Of a DNA stretch of 60,986 nucleotides, positions 24,762 through 33,228 are shown piece by piece. The stretch lies in assembly GCA_019115845.1 (NCBI GenBank), contig DXCU01000071.1, positions 1 through 60,986 of the forward strand, given 5' to 3'. The stretch comes from Candidatus Rubneribacter avistercoris (GTDB lineage Bacteria; Actinomycetota; Coriobacteriia; Coriobacteriales; Eggerthellaceae). The position numbers and the translations under genes were made by a program. Position 1 is the stretch's first letter, and each line of letters begins with the position of its first letter. Below the pieces are notes generated by a model. It worked only from the letters and a program-made list of their open reading frames with translations, searched no databases and was not told the origin of the DNA.

Positions 24762-26837
24762 ATGGATTTCTCGCACCTGAACCAACCGGGAAAAATCGGT
24801 ACGCTCACGCTTAAAAACCGCTTGGTGCAACCTGCCATGGAAACGTGGTCGGCGGGACCCGACGGAACCGTCACCGAAAGCACGATCGCGCATTACGCGC
24901 GGCGTGCGGAAGGCGGGGTAGGGCTTGTCATCACCGAGATGACCAATCCGACACCCGGGTGCAGGTGCTTTCCCGGTGAGCTTGAATTGAGCGAGGACCG
25001 GTACATGCCGGGCATGAGCAAGATAGCCGATGCCGTTCATGCCGGGGGCGCGGCTGCGTTTGTGCAGTTGGACCACGGCGGCGTGTTCGCTCATGACAAT
25101 GCGAGCGATCAGCCGGCGTTCACGCCTTCGGGGGTGGGCACGTTCAGCTTGCCGGGAGCCGCGCTCAAAACGATGACCGAAGAGGACATTCGCCAGGTGG
25201 TGGAGGACTATGCCAAGGCTGCCCTGCGTGCGAAGGCCATCGGGTTCGACGGCGTGGAGCTGCACGGCGGTCACGGGTACCTGCTCGTTGAGTTTTTGAG
25301 CGCGTACTACAACCGGCGTACCGACGAGTACGGCGGCAGCGTGTACAACCGCGCCCGCCTCTCTTTGGAGATCGTGCGCGCGATCCGCGAGCACTGCGGT
25401 GATTTCCCCATCATTTACAAGATCTCGTCAGAAGATTACGTGCCTGACGGCATCACCTTGGATCAGTCCATCGAGATATGCGGCTACCTCGAAGAAGCAG
25501 GGGTGGATGCCATCATGGTGTCGGGCGGTACGCTGGAATCGCGCATCCCTGACTTTTTCGACGTGATGGCCGGCACGAAGAAGGCGGTTTCCGACATGGG
25601 ATTCGACCGTGGAATCTCCACGGCCACCTGGATTCCCTCCACGTACTGCCAGCGCGCCTTGTACGCCGACAACGCGGCGGCCATCAAAAAAGCCGTGAGC
25701 ATTCCCGTCATCACCGTATGCGGAGTGCGCCCGGAAAAGGCCGAGGACATGCTTGCGAAGGGAGAGGCGGATTTCGCCGCGCTCGGTCGCCAGATATTGG
25801 CCGATCCCGACTATCCTACCAAGCTATTCGAAGGACGTGCGGAGGATATGCGCCAGTGCTTGCGGTGCAACGAATGCTTGGGCGGAGGCAATAAGAACCG
25901 AACCTTGCACTGCGCCGTGAACCCCAGCCTGGGTCGCGACGAGCAACCAAGCGCGCGGGTGCGGTTGGCTGCGAGCGCGAAGCGGGTTGCGGTGGTGGGC
26001 AGCGGCCCGGCGGGGTTGAACGCGGCCATCGCCGCCGCCGAACGGGGTCATGCCGTGGTGCTCTACGAACAGCGTGATTGCCTTGGCGGCCTCATGCGCT
26101 ATGTGGGTGCGCCAACGTTCAAAGAAGATTACCGCCGCTACACCGACTACCTGGTGCGCCAAGTGCGCAAGCTGGGCGTCGAGGTGCGTCTGAACACCGC
26201 GTTCACACGCGAGATCGCGCAAGAGGAAGGCTATGACCGCATCATCGCCGCCACCGGTTCCGAGTGGTTCAAGCCCCGCATAGACGGCGCGGACGACCCG
26301 GGCATACTCAGTCCCCTCGACGTCCTCGCGGGGGATTTTCCCAACGTGGAGAGCTTCGTGGTAGCGGGTGCGGGCCTGGTGGGCTGCGAAGTTGCGCTGC
26401 ACCTTGCGGAGCTTGGCAAGAAGGTGACCATGGTCGATATCGTGCCCAACAGCAATCCCGCCAACCTCTACGGCGTGGACTGGAACATCAACGCGCGTCT
26501 TGCGGTGGACGGCGTGGACGTTCAGCTGGACAAGAAGATCATCTACCTGGATTCGCATTCCGTCGTCTGCCTGACCAAGCGCACCTGCCGGCCCCACAAC
26601 CCCAACACCGGGAAGGGGACCGAGCGGCCCTACGACTTCTCGGGCCCCTATGACGGAGGGGAGCGTGCGTTTGAGGGCGATGCCGTGGTCTGCGCGCTGG
26701 GCATGCGTTCGGTCAATCGCCTTGCCTACGACCTGAAAGCGCAGGGCTTTCCCGTTGAGATTGTGGGCGACGCTGTGGCTGCGCGCAAGCTGATCGACGC
26801 GGTGCACGAGGGGTACCACGCCGGTCGCCGCTGTTAG
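24762..26837 (+). CDS. NADH:flavin oxidoreductase (old yellow enzyme) with Fe-S and FAD domains, first copy
   Basis: 691 aa, start ATG 24762 behind AAAGGAGAGG. Domain order matches FadH/BaiCD-type enoate reductases: an FMN TIM barrel (1-355), a 4Fe-4S ligand set C366-x2-C-x2-C-x11-C (CLRCNEC ... HC), then an NAD(P)/FAD module with VAVVGSGPAGLNAAIAAAERG (~410) and VVAGAGLVGCEVALHL. In the barrel QLDHGGVF replaces the usual QLxHxGR, and HGGHGYLLVEFLS with NRRTDEYGGS is conserved. It should reduce an activated C=C bond with NADH electrons in the cytoplasm. The substrate is unknown; bile-acid, enoate or phytochemical reductases of gut Coriobacteria are relatives. It is preceded by two operator dyads. 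Confidence 0.92.
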   Translation: MDFSHLNQPGKIGTLTLKNRLVQPAMETWSAGPDGTVTESTIAHYARRAEGGVGLVITEMTNPTPGCRCFPGELELSEDRYMPGMSKIADAVHAGGAAAFVQLDHGGVFAHDNASDQPAFTPSGVGTFSLPGAALKTMTEEDIRQVVEDYAKAALRAKAIGFDGVELHGGHGYLLVEFLSAYYNRRTDEYGGSVYNRARLSLEIVRAIREHCGDFPIIYKISSEDYVPDGITLDQSIEICGYLEEAGVDAIMVSGGTLESRIPDFFDVMAGTKKAVSDMGFDRGISTATWIPSTYCQRALYADNAAAIKKAVSIPVITVCGVRPEKAEDMLAKGEADFAALGRQILADPDYPTKLFEGRAEDMRQCLRCNECLGGGNKNRTLHCAVNPSLGRDEQPSARVRLAASAKRVAVVGSGPAGLNAAIAAAERGHAVVLYEQRDCLGGLMRYVGAPTFKEDYRRYTDYLVRQVRKLGVEVRLNTAFTREIAQEEGYDRIIAATGSEWFKPRIDGADDPGILSPLDVLAGDFPNVESFVVAGAGLVGCEVALHLAELGKKVTMVDIVPNSNPANLYGVDWNINARLAVDGVDVQLDKKIIYLDSHSVVCLTKRTCRPHNPNTGKGTERPYDFSGPYDGGERAFEGDAVVCALGMRSVNRLAYDLKAQGFPVEIVGDAVAARKLIDAVHEGYHAGRRC

Positions 26838-26847
26838 TCTTGCGTGG

Positions 26848-26922
26848 TGAATCCCTGGATTCATCGGGGCATTCTCGCTGAATCCCAGGCTTCATGCCCG
26901 GCGCTGCGCCGGGGTGTTTAAT
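26848..26922 (+). promoter_or_regulatory. two Crp-type dyad operators and promoter of the second OYE gene
   Basis: TGAATCC-CT-GGATTCA (26848-26863) and TGAATCC-CA-GGCTTCA (26879-26894) start 31 bp apart. GGGTGT (26912-26917) again begins 18 nt after the second dyad and runs into TTTAAT (26917-26922), a good -10, so the second dyad is centred near -42. An extra hairpin CCCGGCGC (26897-26904) / GCGCCGGG (26906-26913) lies between dyad and -10. Confidence 0.78.
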
Positions 26923-26973
26923 GTGCCGTGTTCTGGATGCATCGCATTCCGTAGACGAGAACAGGAGAGGTGT

Positions 26974-29049
26974 ATGGGCAAGTACGACAAAATATTCGAG
27001 CCGGTTACCCTTGGCAAGAGCTGCGTCCTCAAAAACCGCATCATCAAGGCGCCGCAATCCTCGTGGCTGTGGAACGAGGATGGCAGCATGGGCGACAGCC
27101 GGGCCCAGGACATGTACGAGAGCATGGCGAAAGGCGGCGTGGGCGCGGTGACGGTGGCGGCAATGCTCTGGGAGCCGCTTAAGTTCGGCAACTACGCGTT
27201 TGCCACCGACGACAAGTTCATCCCCGGCATGCAGCGCTTCAACGAGGTCATCCATCAGCACGGCACGAAGACCTTCGGCCAGCTGCACCACATGGGCCCG
27301 TCCGCGTGGGACACCTACGACGGCCAGCTTCCTCCGGGGCCGTCCCACATTGCCGAGGCGGACATCCCCACGCCGCCGCCGTTCGGACGCGAGGTCCGCG
27401 AGCTGAGCGTCGATCAGATCCACGAGAAGCAGCAGATGATCGTGGACGCGGCCGTGAGGCTGTGGAAGGGCGGGTTCGACGGCGTAGAGCTTCATGCGGG
27501 CAACGGCTACTTCCTGAACGCGTGGCTCTCGCCCATCTGGAACCACCGCACCGACGAGTACGGCTGGAAGGACCCCGTGAACCGCACGCGCATGCTCCGG
27601 GAGATCGTGGCCGCCATCCGCGAGCGCGTGGACGACGACTTCGTGATCGGCTGCCGCTTCAACGGCCAGGAGTGGTCGGACCGCTACGTGGGCACGCAAC
27701 CTTCCGACGCGGCCGAGAGCGCGAAGCTGCTTGAAGAGGCGGGCATCCAGTACTTCGATGTGTGCGGGTATGGCTACGGCGCCATGTCCTTCCGCTACGA
27801 TCCGGATTACTTCGCCTATCCGGACCCCGAGCCGTTCATGAAGGATTATGTGGCCGACGCCCAGGGCATCGGACTTTTCGTCAAGGGCGCGGCAGCCGTC
27901 CACGCGGCTGTGAAGGATGCGAAGGTCTTCGTCGCCGGCGTGCGTGACGAAGACCGCATGATGGAGGTGCTTTCCAAGGACATGGCCGACGGTTGGGCGT
28001 GCGGGCGCCAGATGTGGGCCGATCCGGAGTTTCCCATCAAGCTCCAGGAGGGCCGCGTGGAGGACATCATGCGCTGCACCCACTGCGCAAGCTGCGAGGA
28101 CCCGGTGACCCAGCCCCGCTTCTGCCGCGTCAACCCCGGGCTTGGGCGGCGCGATTGCTGGCCTGAGGAGCATCCGGCCGAAAAGGTGAAAAACGTCATG
28201 GTCATCGGAGGCGGCCCGGCGGGCATGGAATGCGCCGTCACCGCCGCCAAGCGCGGCCACAAGGTCGCCCTCTACGAGAAGACGGCGGAGCTTGGCGGCA
28301 AGACGAAGCTGGCGTCCATGATCAAGGGGGACAAGATCGAAGACGTCATGCCCATCCACGACTATCTGGTCAACGCCGTGGCCAAGCAGCCGAACATCAC
28401 CGTGAAAACGAACACGGAGGTCACGCCTGCCCTGATCAAGCGCGAGCGGCCCGACGTCGTGGTGGTGGCCGTCTCCTCGCCCTACTACGTCCCCGACGTT
28501 GCCGGCATCGATCGCAAAAACGTGCTCACCATTCCCCAGATGACCAAGCTCTCCAAGATCCCCATGAAGATGTTCGGCCCCCAGAAACTCGCGTCCATGG
28601 CGCAGAAGTTCTTCCCGGTGGGCAAGCGGCTGGTCGTCGTGGGCGCCGGGGCCGAGGGCGCCCAATGCGCCGAGTTCATGAAGAAGCTTGGCAAAGACGT
28701 CGTGGTGGTGGCGGAGGACGAGGATCTGGGTGGCATGATCACCGCGCGTTTCAAGGAGCGCCTCGAATGGTGGTTCGATCGCGAGGGGATAGAGATCGCG
28801 CGCAACTCAGAGCTTGTCGAGGTCGACAAGAAGGGCGCCGTCGTTCGCAACGTCAAGGACGGCAGCACGCGCCACATCGACGGCGACTGCGTGATGATCA
28901 TGCTGCCGGAGCGTCGCGACCCTGCGTTCTATGAGTCGGTGAAGGACCTGGCTCCCGAGGTGTACGAGATCGGTTCGGCGCGAGGAGGTGAGAACGCTTT
29001 CTTCAAGCATGCGTTCCGCGATGGCCGCGATGTGGGCATGGCCATCTAG
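26974..29049 (+). CDS. NADH:flavin oxidoreductase (old yellow enzyme) with Fe-S and FAD domains, second copy
   Basis: 691 aa, exactly the length of the first copy but clearly diverged. ATG 26974 follows CAGGAGAGG. FMN barrel: IIKAPQSS, QLHHMGPSAWD, and HAGNGYFLNAWLSP with NHRTDEYGW; here the usual second His of HGxHGYL is Asn. The Fe-S ligands are C368-x2-C-x2-C-x9-C (CTHCASC ... C384), a shorter loop than in the first copy. The dinucleotide module has VMVIGGGPAGMECAVTAAKRG and VVVGAGAEGAQCAEFM. It probably reduces a related substrate or a later intermediate. It is followed after 65 nt by an MFS carrier and shares the duplicated operator region with the first copy. Confidence 0.92.
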   Translation: MGKYDKIFEPVTLGKSCVLKNRIIKAPQSSWLWNEDGSMGDSRAQDMYESMAKGGVGAVTVAAMLWEPLKFGNYAFATDDKFIPGMQRFNEVIHQHGTKTFGQLHHMGPSAWDTYDGQLPPGPSHIAEADIPTPPPFGREVRELSVDQIHEKQQMIVDAAVRLWKGGFDGVELHAGNGYFLNAWLSPIWNHRTDEYGWKDPVNRTRMLREIVAAIRERVDDDFVIGCRFNGQEWSDRYVGTQPSDAAESAKLLEEAGIQYFDVCGYGYGAMSFRYDPDYFAYPDPEPFMKDYVADAQGIGLFVKGAAAVHAAVKDAKVFVAGVRDEDRMMEVLSKDMADGWACGRQMWADPEFPIKLQEGRVEDIMRCTHCASCEDPVTQPRFCRVNPGLGRRDCWPEEHPAEKVKNVMVIGGGPAGMECAVTAAKRGHKVALYEKTAELGGKTKLASMIKGDKIEDVMPIHDYLVNAVAKQPNITVKTNTEVTPALIKRERPDVVVVAVSSPYYVPDVAGIDRKNVLTIPQMTKLSKIPMKMFGPQKLASMAQKFFPVGKRLVVVGAGAEGAQCAEFMKKLGKDVVVVAEDEDLGGMITARFKERLEWWFDREGIEIARNSELVEVDKKGAVVRNVKDGSTRHIDGDCVMIMLPERRDPAFYESVKDLAPEVYEIGSARGGENAFFKHAFRDGRDVGMAI

Positions 29050-29114
29050 GCGGCGCGCGCCGTATGCGCGGTGCGTTCGGACAGTTTTGATTGCATGGAG
29101 CGAGAGGAGAGGGA

Positions 29115-30329
29115 ATGAACGTGAGTAGGTACTGGCGCCTTGTTGCGTGCTGTGCCGGCCCCTTTGTGACGTCGGCGTTCTACATCTGGAGCGTGTTCAC
29201 GAACCCATTGATCCAGGAGTACGGATGGAACCTTGGCTTCATCGCCGCAGGATATTCGTTCAACCAGATCTTCGCCCAGATTTCGTCTTTGATTTTCGGC
29301 CGCGTCGTCGACAGGGCGAACCCGCGCATCACCTATCTGATCGGCTTGGTGCTGTTCGGCGGGGGCTGGTTTCTTGCCGGGTGCGCGACATCGGCCGAGA
29401 TGCTCGTGTTCGCCTACAGCGTGGTGGCCGGCATCGGCAACGGCGCCCTGTACATCACGGCGACCAGCGTGAGCCAGAAGTGGTTCCCCGACAAGCGCGG
29501 ATTCGCCTCGGGCTGCGTCATTGGCACCGCGGGCATCGCGCCGCTTTTGTGGGCTCCCCTTGGCCAGGCGCTTTTGAGCGCGCTCGGCCCCAGCACGGGC
29601 CTGTGCTTCTTGGGCGTCGCCTTCGCCGTCATCATCGCCTTGGCGCTCATTTTGATGAAGCGTCCGGAGGAGGGCTGGGCGCCGGCGTCGATGAATGGCG
29701 CCTCCGGGGTTGCGCAGACTGCCGCGCTCGAAGGGAAAAAGCCTGGCCAGGTGCTCAAAGACCCGGTGTTTTGGCTGATGCTCATCGTGTTCACCTGCGC
29801 CGCTTCGGCTGGCAGCATGATCATGGGCCATGCGTCGACCATCTGCCAGGCGATGGGCGGCTTGGACGCCATGGCCGCAGCCACCATGGTGGGCGTTTTG
29901 AGCGTGGCGAGCTTCCTCGGCCGCATCGGCCTGGGGGCGGTGGGCGACAAGGTGGGTCGCATCAAGCCCCTCGTGTTCATCACGGTTGCAACGTGCGTGA
30001 TGTGCCTGGTGTCGAGCCAGGTTTCCGGCGCGCTCGTCATCGCGTCGCTGCTTCTCATCCAGTTCTGCTTCGGCGGCACCAACACGGTCATGAACTCCTC
30101 GTGCGGCGATTTGTGGGGGAGCAAGCACGTCGGCAGCAACTGGTCGCTTCTCTACATCGGCTACACGCTCTCGGCGATCATCGGCCCCACGCTCGCCTCG
30201 GTGTGCTTTGAATCCACGGGCGCCTATTCGCTCAGCTTCACCATAGCCGCCTGCATCGCGGCGTTCGCGTTCGTGATCGTCCTGGTCATTTCGAAGGTCC
30301 TCAAAGGGCGCGGCGGTCAGCGCCTTTAG
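29115..30329 (+). CDS. MFS transporter, oxalate/formate antiporter (OFA)-like
   Basis: 404 aa with 12 predicted TM helices, starting at ATG 29115 behind GAGGAGAGGG. The pattern GWNLGFIAAGYSFNQIFAQI, GRVVDRANPRI, the fourth/fifth helix block VVAGIGNGALYITATSVSQKWFPDKRGFASG, and the half-way repeat GDKVGRIKPLVF are typical of OFA-type MFS carriers that exchange carboxylates. It sits 65 nt downstream of the second OYE gene with no terminator between, so it probably imports that enzyme's substrate or exports its product. Confidence 0.88.
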   Translation: MNVSRYWRLVACCAGPFVTSAFYIWSVFTNPLIQEYGWNLGFIAAGYSFNQIFAQISSLIFGRVVDRANPRITYLIGLVLFGGGWFLAGCATSAEMLVFAYSVVAGIGNGALYITATSVSQKWFPDKRGFASGCVIGTAGIAPLLWAPLGQALLSALGPSTGLCFLGVAFAVIIALALILMKRPEEGWAPASMNGASGVAQTAALEGKKPGQVLKDPVFWLMLIVFTCAASAGSMIMGHASTICQAMGGLDAMAAATMVGVLSVASFLGRIGLGAVGDKVGRIKPLVFITVATCVMCLVSSQVSGALVIASLLLIQFCFGGTNTVMNSSCGDLWGSKHVGSNWSLLYIGYTLSAIIGPTLASVCFESTGAYSLSFTIAACIAAFAFVIVLVISKVLKGRGGQRL

Positions 30330-30367
30330 GCGAAGGCGGCCTTCTTTGGACGTCAAGGCGTGAAGAA

Positions 30368-30391
30368 CGGGGGCGCTTCGGCAAGCCCCCG
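30368..30391 (+). terminator. hairpin between the MFS gene and the EthD-like gene
   Basis: CGGGGGC (30368-30374) pairs with GCCCCCG (30385-30391), followed by ATTTC. It may be a partial terminator or an mRNA processing boundary inside the cluster, since the Shine-Dalgarno of the next gene follows 25 nt later and no convincing new promoter is seen. Confidence 0.45.
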
Positions 30392-30429
30392 ATTTCAAAG
30401 TGCGGAAACTCAGAAAGGTGGTATCTGCA

Positions 30430-31188
30430 ATGCTCAAAATGAACAAGAAGATCGTGTTTTTGGGTGCGCCCGACGGAGCCCTCGACGATGCGGCGCGCGA
30501 GAGGTTCCATATGCTCTACCTCAACGAGCACACCCCGAAGATCGTCGAGCGTCCCGAAGTGCTCCAGTACTACGCGAACAAGATCGTCGTTCCATCTCAG
30601 GAGCTTGTCGACGCTGGCTGGGGCTGGGGCGGCTACGACGAGAGCGGCATTTTCGCCATGGACGAGCTGTGGTGCGAGGACGGCTTCGACTTCATGACGC
30701 TCTACGAGGACGACGAGCAGGTGAAGGTCCTTGGCGCCTACGACACCGACGAAGTGGTGGTCCGTCCGACGCTTGCCCAATGGGAGGTCGGGGCGAAGTC
30801 GCCCTGGATCAAGCGCATCGGATTGTGCAAGTGCCGCGAGGACGAGAACCCGCGCGATTTCCACGACTACTGGGAGTTCGTGCACGCTCCCCTTGCCCTG
30901 CACACCCACATCGGCGCCGGGTTCTACGGCCAGCAGCATTTCCACAACACGCTCGTGCCCAACGACGTGGCGTGGAACGGCATGTGCATCCTGGACTACT
31001 GGAGCGTCGACGCGTTCCGCTTCGCGCACTTCAGCCGCCCTGGCGCGATGAAGGAGATCCAGGATGACTGCAAGCACTTCCTGGACAAGTTCTTCTCCAT
31101 GTGCGGCGAGGAGTACGTCATGAAGCGCTGGGACGCCTATATCCCTGAGATCTTCGACGGCTACGACGGCTTCTATCGCCACCAGTGA
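30430..31188 (+). CDS. EthD-like tandem dimeric alpha/beta-barrel protein
   Basis: 252 aa. ATG 30430 follows GAAAGGTGG. Two related halves are seen: ARERFHMLYLNEHTPKIVERPEVLQYY (residues ~21-47) and a second half containing PRDFHDYWEFVHAPLALH (~149-166), both resembling EthD/dimeric alpha-beta barrel (stress-responsive A/B barrel) motifs with an HxP or HAPL core. Several such proteins act as decarboxylases, lyases or dehydratases on aromatic or polyketide substrates, others are accessory. It has no signal peptide. Its place between the carrier and the dehydrogenase suggests a catabolic step in the same pathway; the reaction cannot be assigned. Confidence 0.75.
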   Translation: MLKMNKKIVFLGAPDGALDDAARERFHMLYLNEHTPKIVERPEVLQYYANKIVVPSQELVDAGWGWGGYDESGIFAMDELWCEDGFDFMTLYEDDEQVKVLGAYDTDEVVVRPTLAQWEVGAKSPWIKRIGLCKCREDENPRDFHDYWEFVHAPLALHTHIGAGFYGQQHFHNTLVPNDVAWNGMCILDYWSVDAFRFAHFSRPGAMKEIQDDCKHFLDKFFSMCGEEYVMKRWDAYIPEIFDGYDGFYRHQ

Positions 31189-31281
31189 GCGTTTCGCAGC
31201 GCTTGCCTGCGGTTTCGGTCTGTTTCGAATGGGCGCGCCCGCCCTGCGCGGCGTCGCGCGCCCCGATGAGAGGAGAGTATC

Positions 31282-32319
31282 ATGAAGGGTCTTGTCAAGT
31301 ACGATTTCGGCCCCGGCAACGCCGAGCTGCGCGAGCTGCCCGTGCCCGAGCCTGGCGCGGGCGAGGTGCGCATCAAGGTGCTGAAAGCGGGCATCTGCGG
31401 CAGCGACATGCATGTGTACCATTACGATTCGCAGCTGAGCTTGAAGCCGCCGGTGGTCATGGGGCATGAGTTCGTCGGCCGCATCGACAAGCTGGGTGCG
31501 GGCGTTGAGGGCTACGAGCTGGGGCAGAAGGTCACCTCGGAGATCGGCGTGGGCGTGGACCAAACCTGCGAGCACTGCCAGGACGGCCTCACGAACATGT
31601 GCGTCCATCGCCGCTCCATCGGGTATGTGATCGACGGCTGCTTCGCCGAGTACATCACGGTGCCGGCCCGCTACCTGGTGCCCGTGGCCGAGGGCATCGA
31701 TGATCTGGTGGGCGCTATGATCGAGCCTTTGGCGTGCTGTTGCCGTTGCTGCTTCGATGTCACCCCCATGCACGCGGGCGATGTGGTGCTCGTCGCGGGC
31801 GCGGGCCCCATGGGGCTGATGAACGCGCAGGTTGCCAAAGCGAACGGGGCCACCGTGGTTATCACCGACGTTGCGACCGGCGCGGCGCGCCTGGAGATGG
31901 CAAAGAGCCTCGGCATCGACTACGCGGTGAACGTCGAGGAGGAGGACCTGCACGCGCTCATCGGGAAGCTCACGAACGGCTATGGCGCGGATGCCGCCAT
32001 CGAGTGCTCCGGCACCGACGCCGGCCTCAACACCTGCCTTGATGAGGTGCGCAAGGACGGCTACGTCACCGAGTTCGCCATCGGCGCGGCCACGGCGCAG
32101 GTCAACATGTCGAACGTCATCTACCGCGAGGTGCAGCTGCGCGGGTCGATGTCCACCAACCCGCACAACTGGCGCCAGGCGGTCCGCCTGCTCGACCGGG
32201 GTCTGGTTGACCTGGCGCCGCTTGCCACCGAGTTCAAGTTGGATGACTGGCAGGCGGCCTTCGATTACTTCGACACGCACGAAGGCTACAAGATCGTGTT
32301 TTCCATCAGCGAGGATTAA
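31282..32319 (+). CDS. zinc-dependent medium-chain alcohol dehydrogenase
   Basis: 345 aa, start ATG 31282 behind GAGAGGAGAG. MDR superfamily of the threonine/sorbitol dehydrogenase type. Catalytic zinc ligands C39 (CGSDMH) and H61-E62 (GHEF) are present, with a late Glu in IEPLACC. The structural-zinc lobe is D93-x2-C96-x2-C99-x7-C107, with Asp in place of the first Cys. The NAD-binding motif is VVLVAGAGPMGLMNAQVAKANGA, followed by ITD, which points to NAD rather than NADP. It oxidises a secondary alcohol or reduces a ketone in the cluster's pathway. An 8-bp inverted repeat (31231-31238/31256-31263) lies just upstream. Confidence 0.92.
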   Translation: MKGLVKYDFGPGNAELRELPVPEPGAGEVRIKVLKAGICGSDMHVYHYDSQLSLKPPVVMGHEFVGRIDKLGAGVEGYELGQKVTSEIGVGVDQTCEHCQDGLTNMCVHRRSIGYVIDGCFAEYITVPARYLVPVAEGIDDLVGAMIEPLACCCRCCFDVTPMHAGDVVLVAGAGPMGLMNAQVAKANGATVVITDVATGAARLEMAKSLGIDYAVNVEEEDLHALIGKLTNGYGADAAIECSGTDAGLNTCLDEVRKDGYVTEFAIGAATAQVNMSNVIYREVQLRGSMSTNPHNWRQAVRLLDRGLVDLAPLATEFKLDDWQAAFDYFDTHEGYKIVFSISED

Positions 32320-32331
32320 CGGCGAACGAGA

Positions 32332-32366
32332 GCGGCCCGCCGCCCAGGAGCTTGGCGGCGGGCCGC
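32332..32366 (+). terminator. 13-bp perfect hairpin between dehydrogenase and lactonase-like genes
   Basis: GCGGCCCGCCGCC (32332-32344) pairs with GGCGGCGGGCCGC (32354-32366) around a 9-nt loop. There is no T tract. It may cause partial termination or stabilise the upstream mRNA 3' end, giving uneven expression within the cluster. Confidence 0.55.
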
Positions 32367-32387
32367 GCCGAGGGAAGGAGGCTTCTC

Positions 32388-33197
32388 GTGGGAATGAAGG
32401 TGTACGTCATAGGGACCGGCAGGCTCAACAACGACTACAACCTGAGCCAGTCGCTCTGGACGTTGGGAACGCGCGACAACCCCGCGCCGGAAACGGCGTG
32501 GTACCAAGGACCCAGCTATGCGGTGCTGATCGACCACCCAACCGTCGGGTGGATTCTGTACGATCTAGGCAGCGACCCCCGAAGCGACGAGCTGTGGCCC
32601 GAGGCCATCGCCAACGAGTGCTTCTGGACCCCCGTCGAGGGCGAGACCATGGAGGAGGGGCTGGCCGCGCTCGGTTTGAAGCCGGCCGACATCGCCGTGT
32701 GCGTGCTGTCCCACATGCACATGGACCACATCGGCAACATGCGGCTGTTCGCCGACACCGCCGACTTCTACGTGTCGCGCGCCGAGGCCGAGCACGCGTT
32801 CTGCACGGTCATGGCCACGCCGGATCCTGCTGGGCACGGATTCTACAACCGCGACGACGTGCTGTGTCCGCGCAAGAGCCTCACCTACGTGGAGGAGGAC
32901 ACCGTGGGGCTATTTCCTGGTATTGACGCCTACCTTCTGCCGGGGCACACGCCGGGCGTGCTCGGTTTGTTGCTGCATCTGGAGAAAGAGAAGGACGTCT
33001 TGCTTGTCTCCGATGCTTTAAACAGCATTGTGAACTATCACGGGCGCCTCCCCGGCATATGCGACGACACAGCGGCGTACCGCGCCAGCGCTAAGAAGAT
33101 CAAGCGGATCGAGCAGGCAAACGACGCTTGGGTGTGGTTCGGCCACGACATCGACCAGTTCAACAGCTTGAGGAAAATCCCCGACTTCTACGAGTAG
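32388..33197 (+). CDS. metallo-beta-lactamase-fold hydrolase, N-acyl-homoserine-lactonase-like
   Basis: 269 aa from GTG 32388, 6 nt behind AAGGAGG; ATG 32394 is the alternative. The MBL zinc motif is SHMHMDHIGN (H109, H111, D113, H114), then LLPGHTPGVLG and a C-terminal FGHDIDQF, the two-zinc pattern of the AHL-lactonase subgroup. An N-terminal segment YVIGTGRLNNDYNLS and the WxxxSxxYAVLIDHP region also fit that subgroup. A lactone or thioester hydrolase is expected. In this cluster it more likely opens a lactone ring of the catabolic substrate than quenches quorum signals; this is inference from neighbours. Confidence 0.88.
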   Translation: MGMKVYVIGTGRLNNDYNLSQSLWTLGTRDNPAPETAWYQGPSYAVLIDHPTVGWILYDLGSDPRSDELWPEAIANECFWTPVEGETMEEGLAALGLKPADIAVCVLSHMHMDHIGNMRLFADTADFYVSRAEAEHAFCTVMATPDPAGHGFYNRDDVLCPRKSLTYVEEDTVGLFPGIDAYLLPGHTPGVLGLLLHLEKEKDVLLVSDALNSIVNYHGRLPGICDDTAAYRASAKKIKRIEQANDAWVWFGHDIDQFNSLRKIPDFYE

Positions 33198-33228
33198 ACA
33201 TTGTCGAGGGCAGGGAGAGGGGAAGGAC

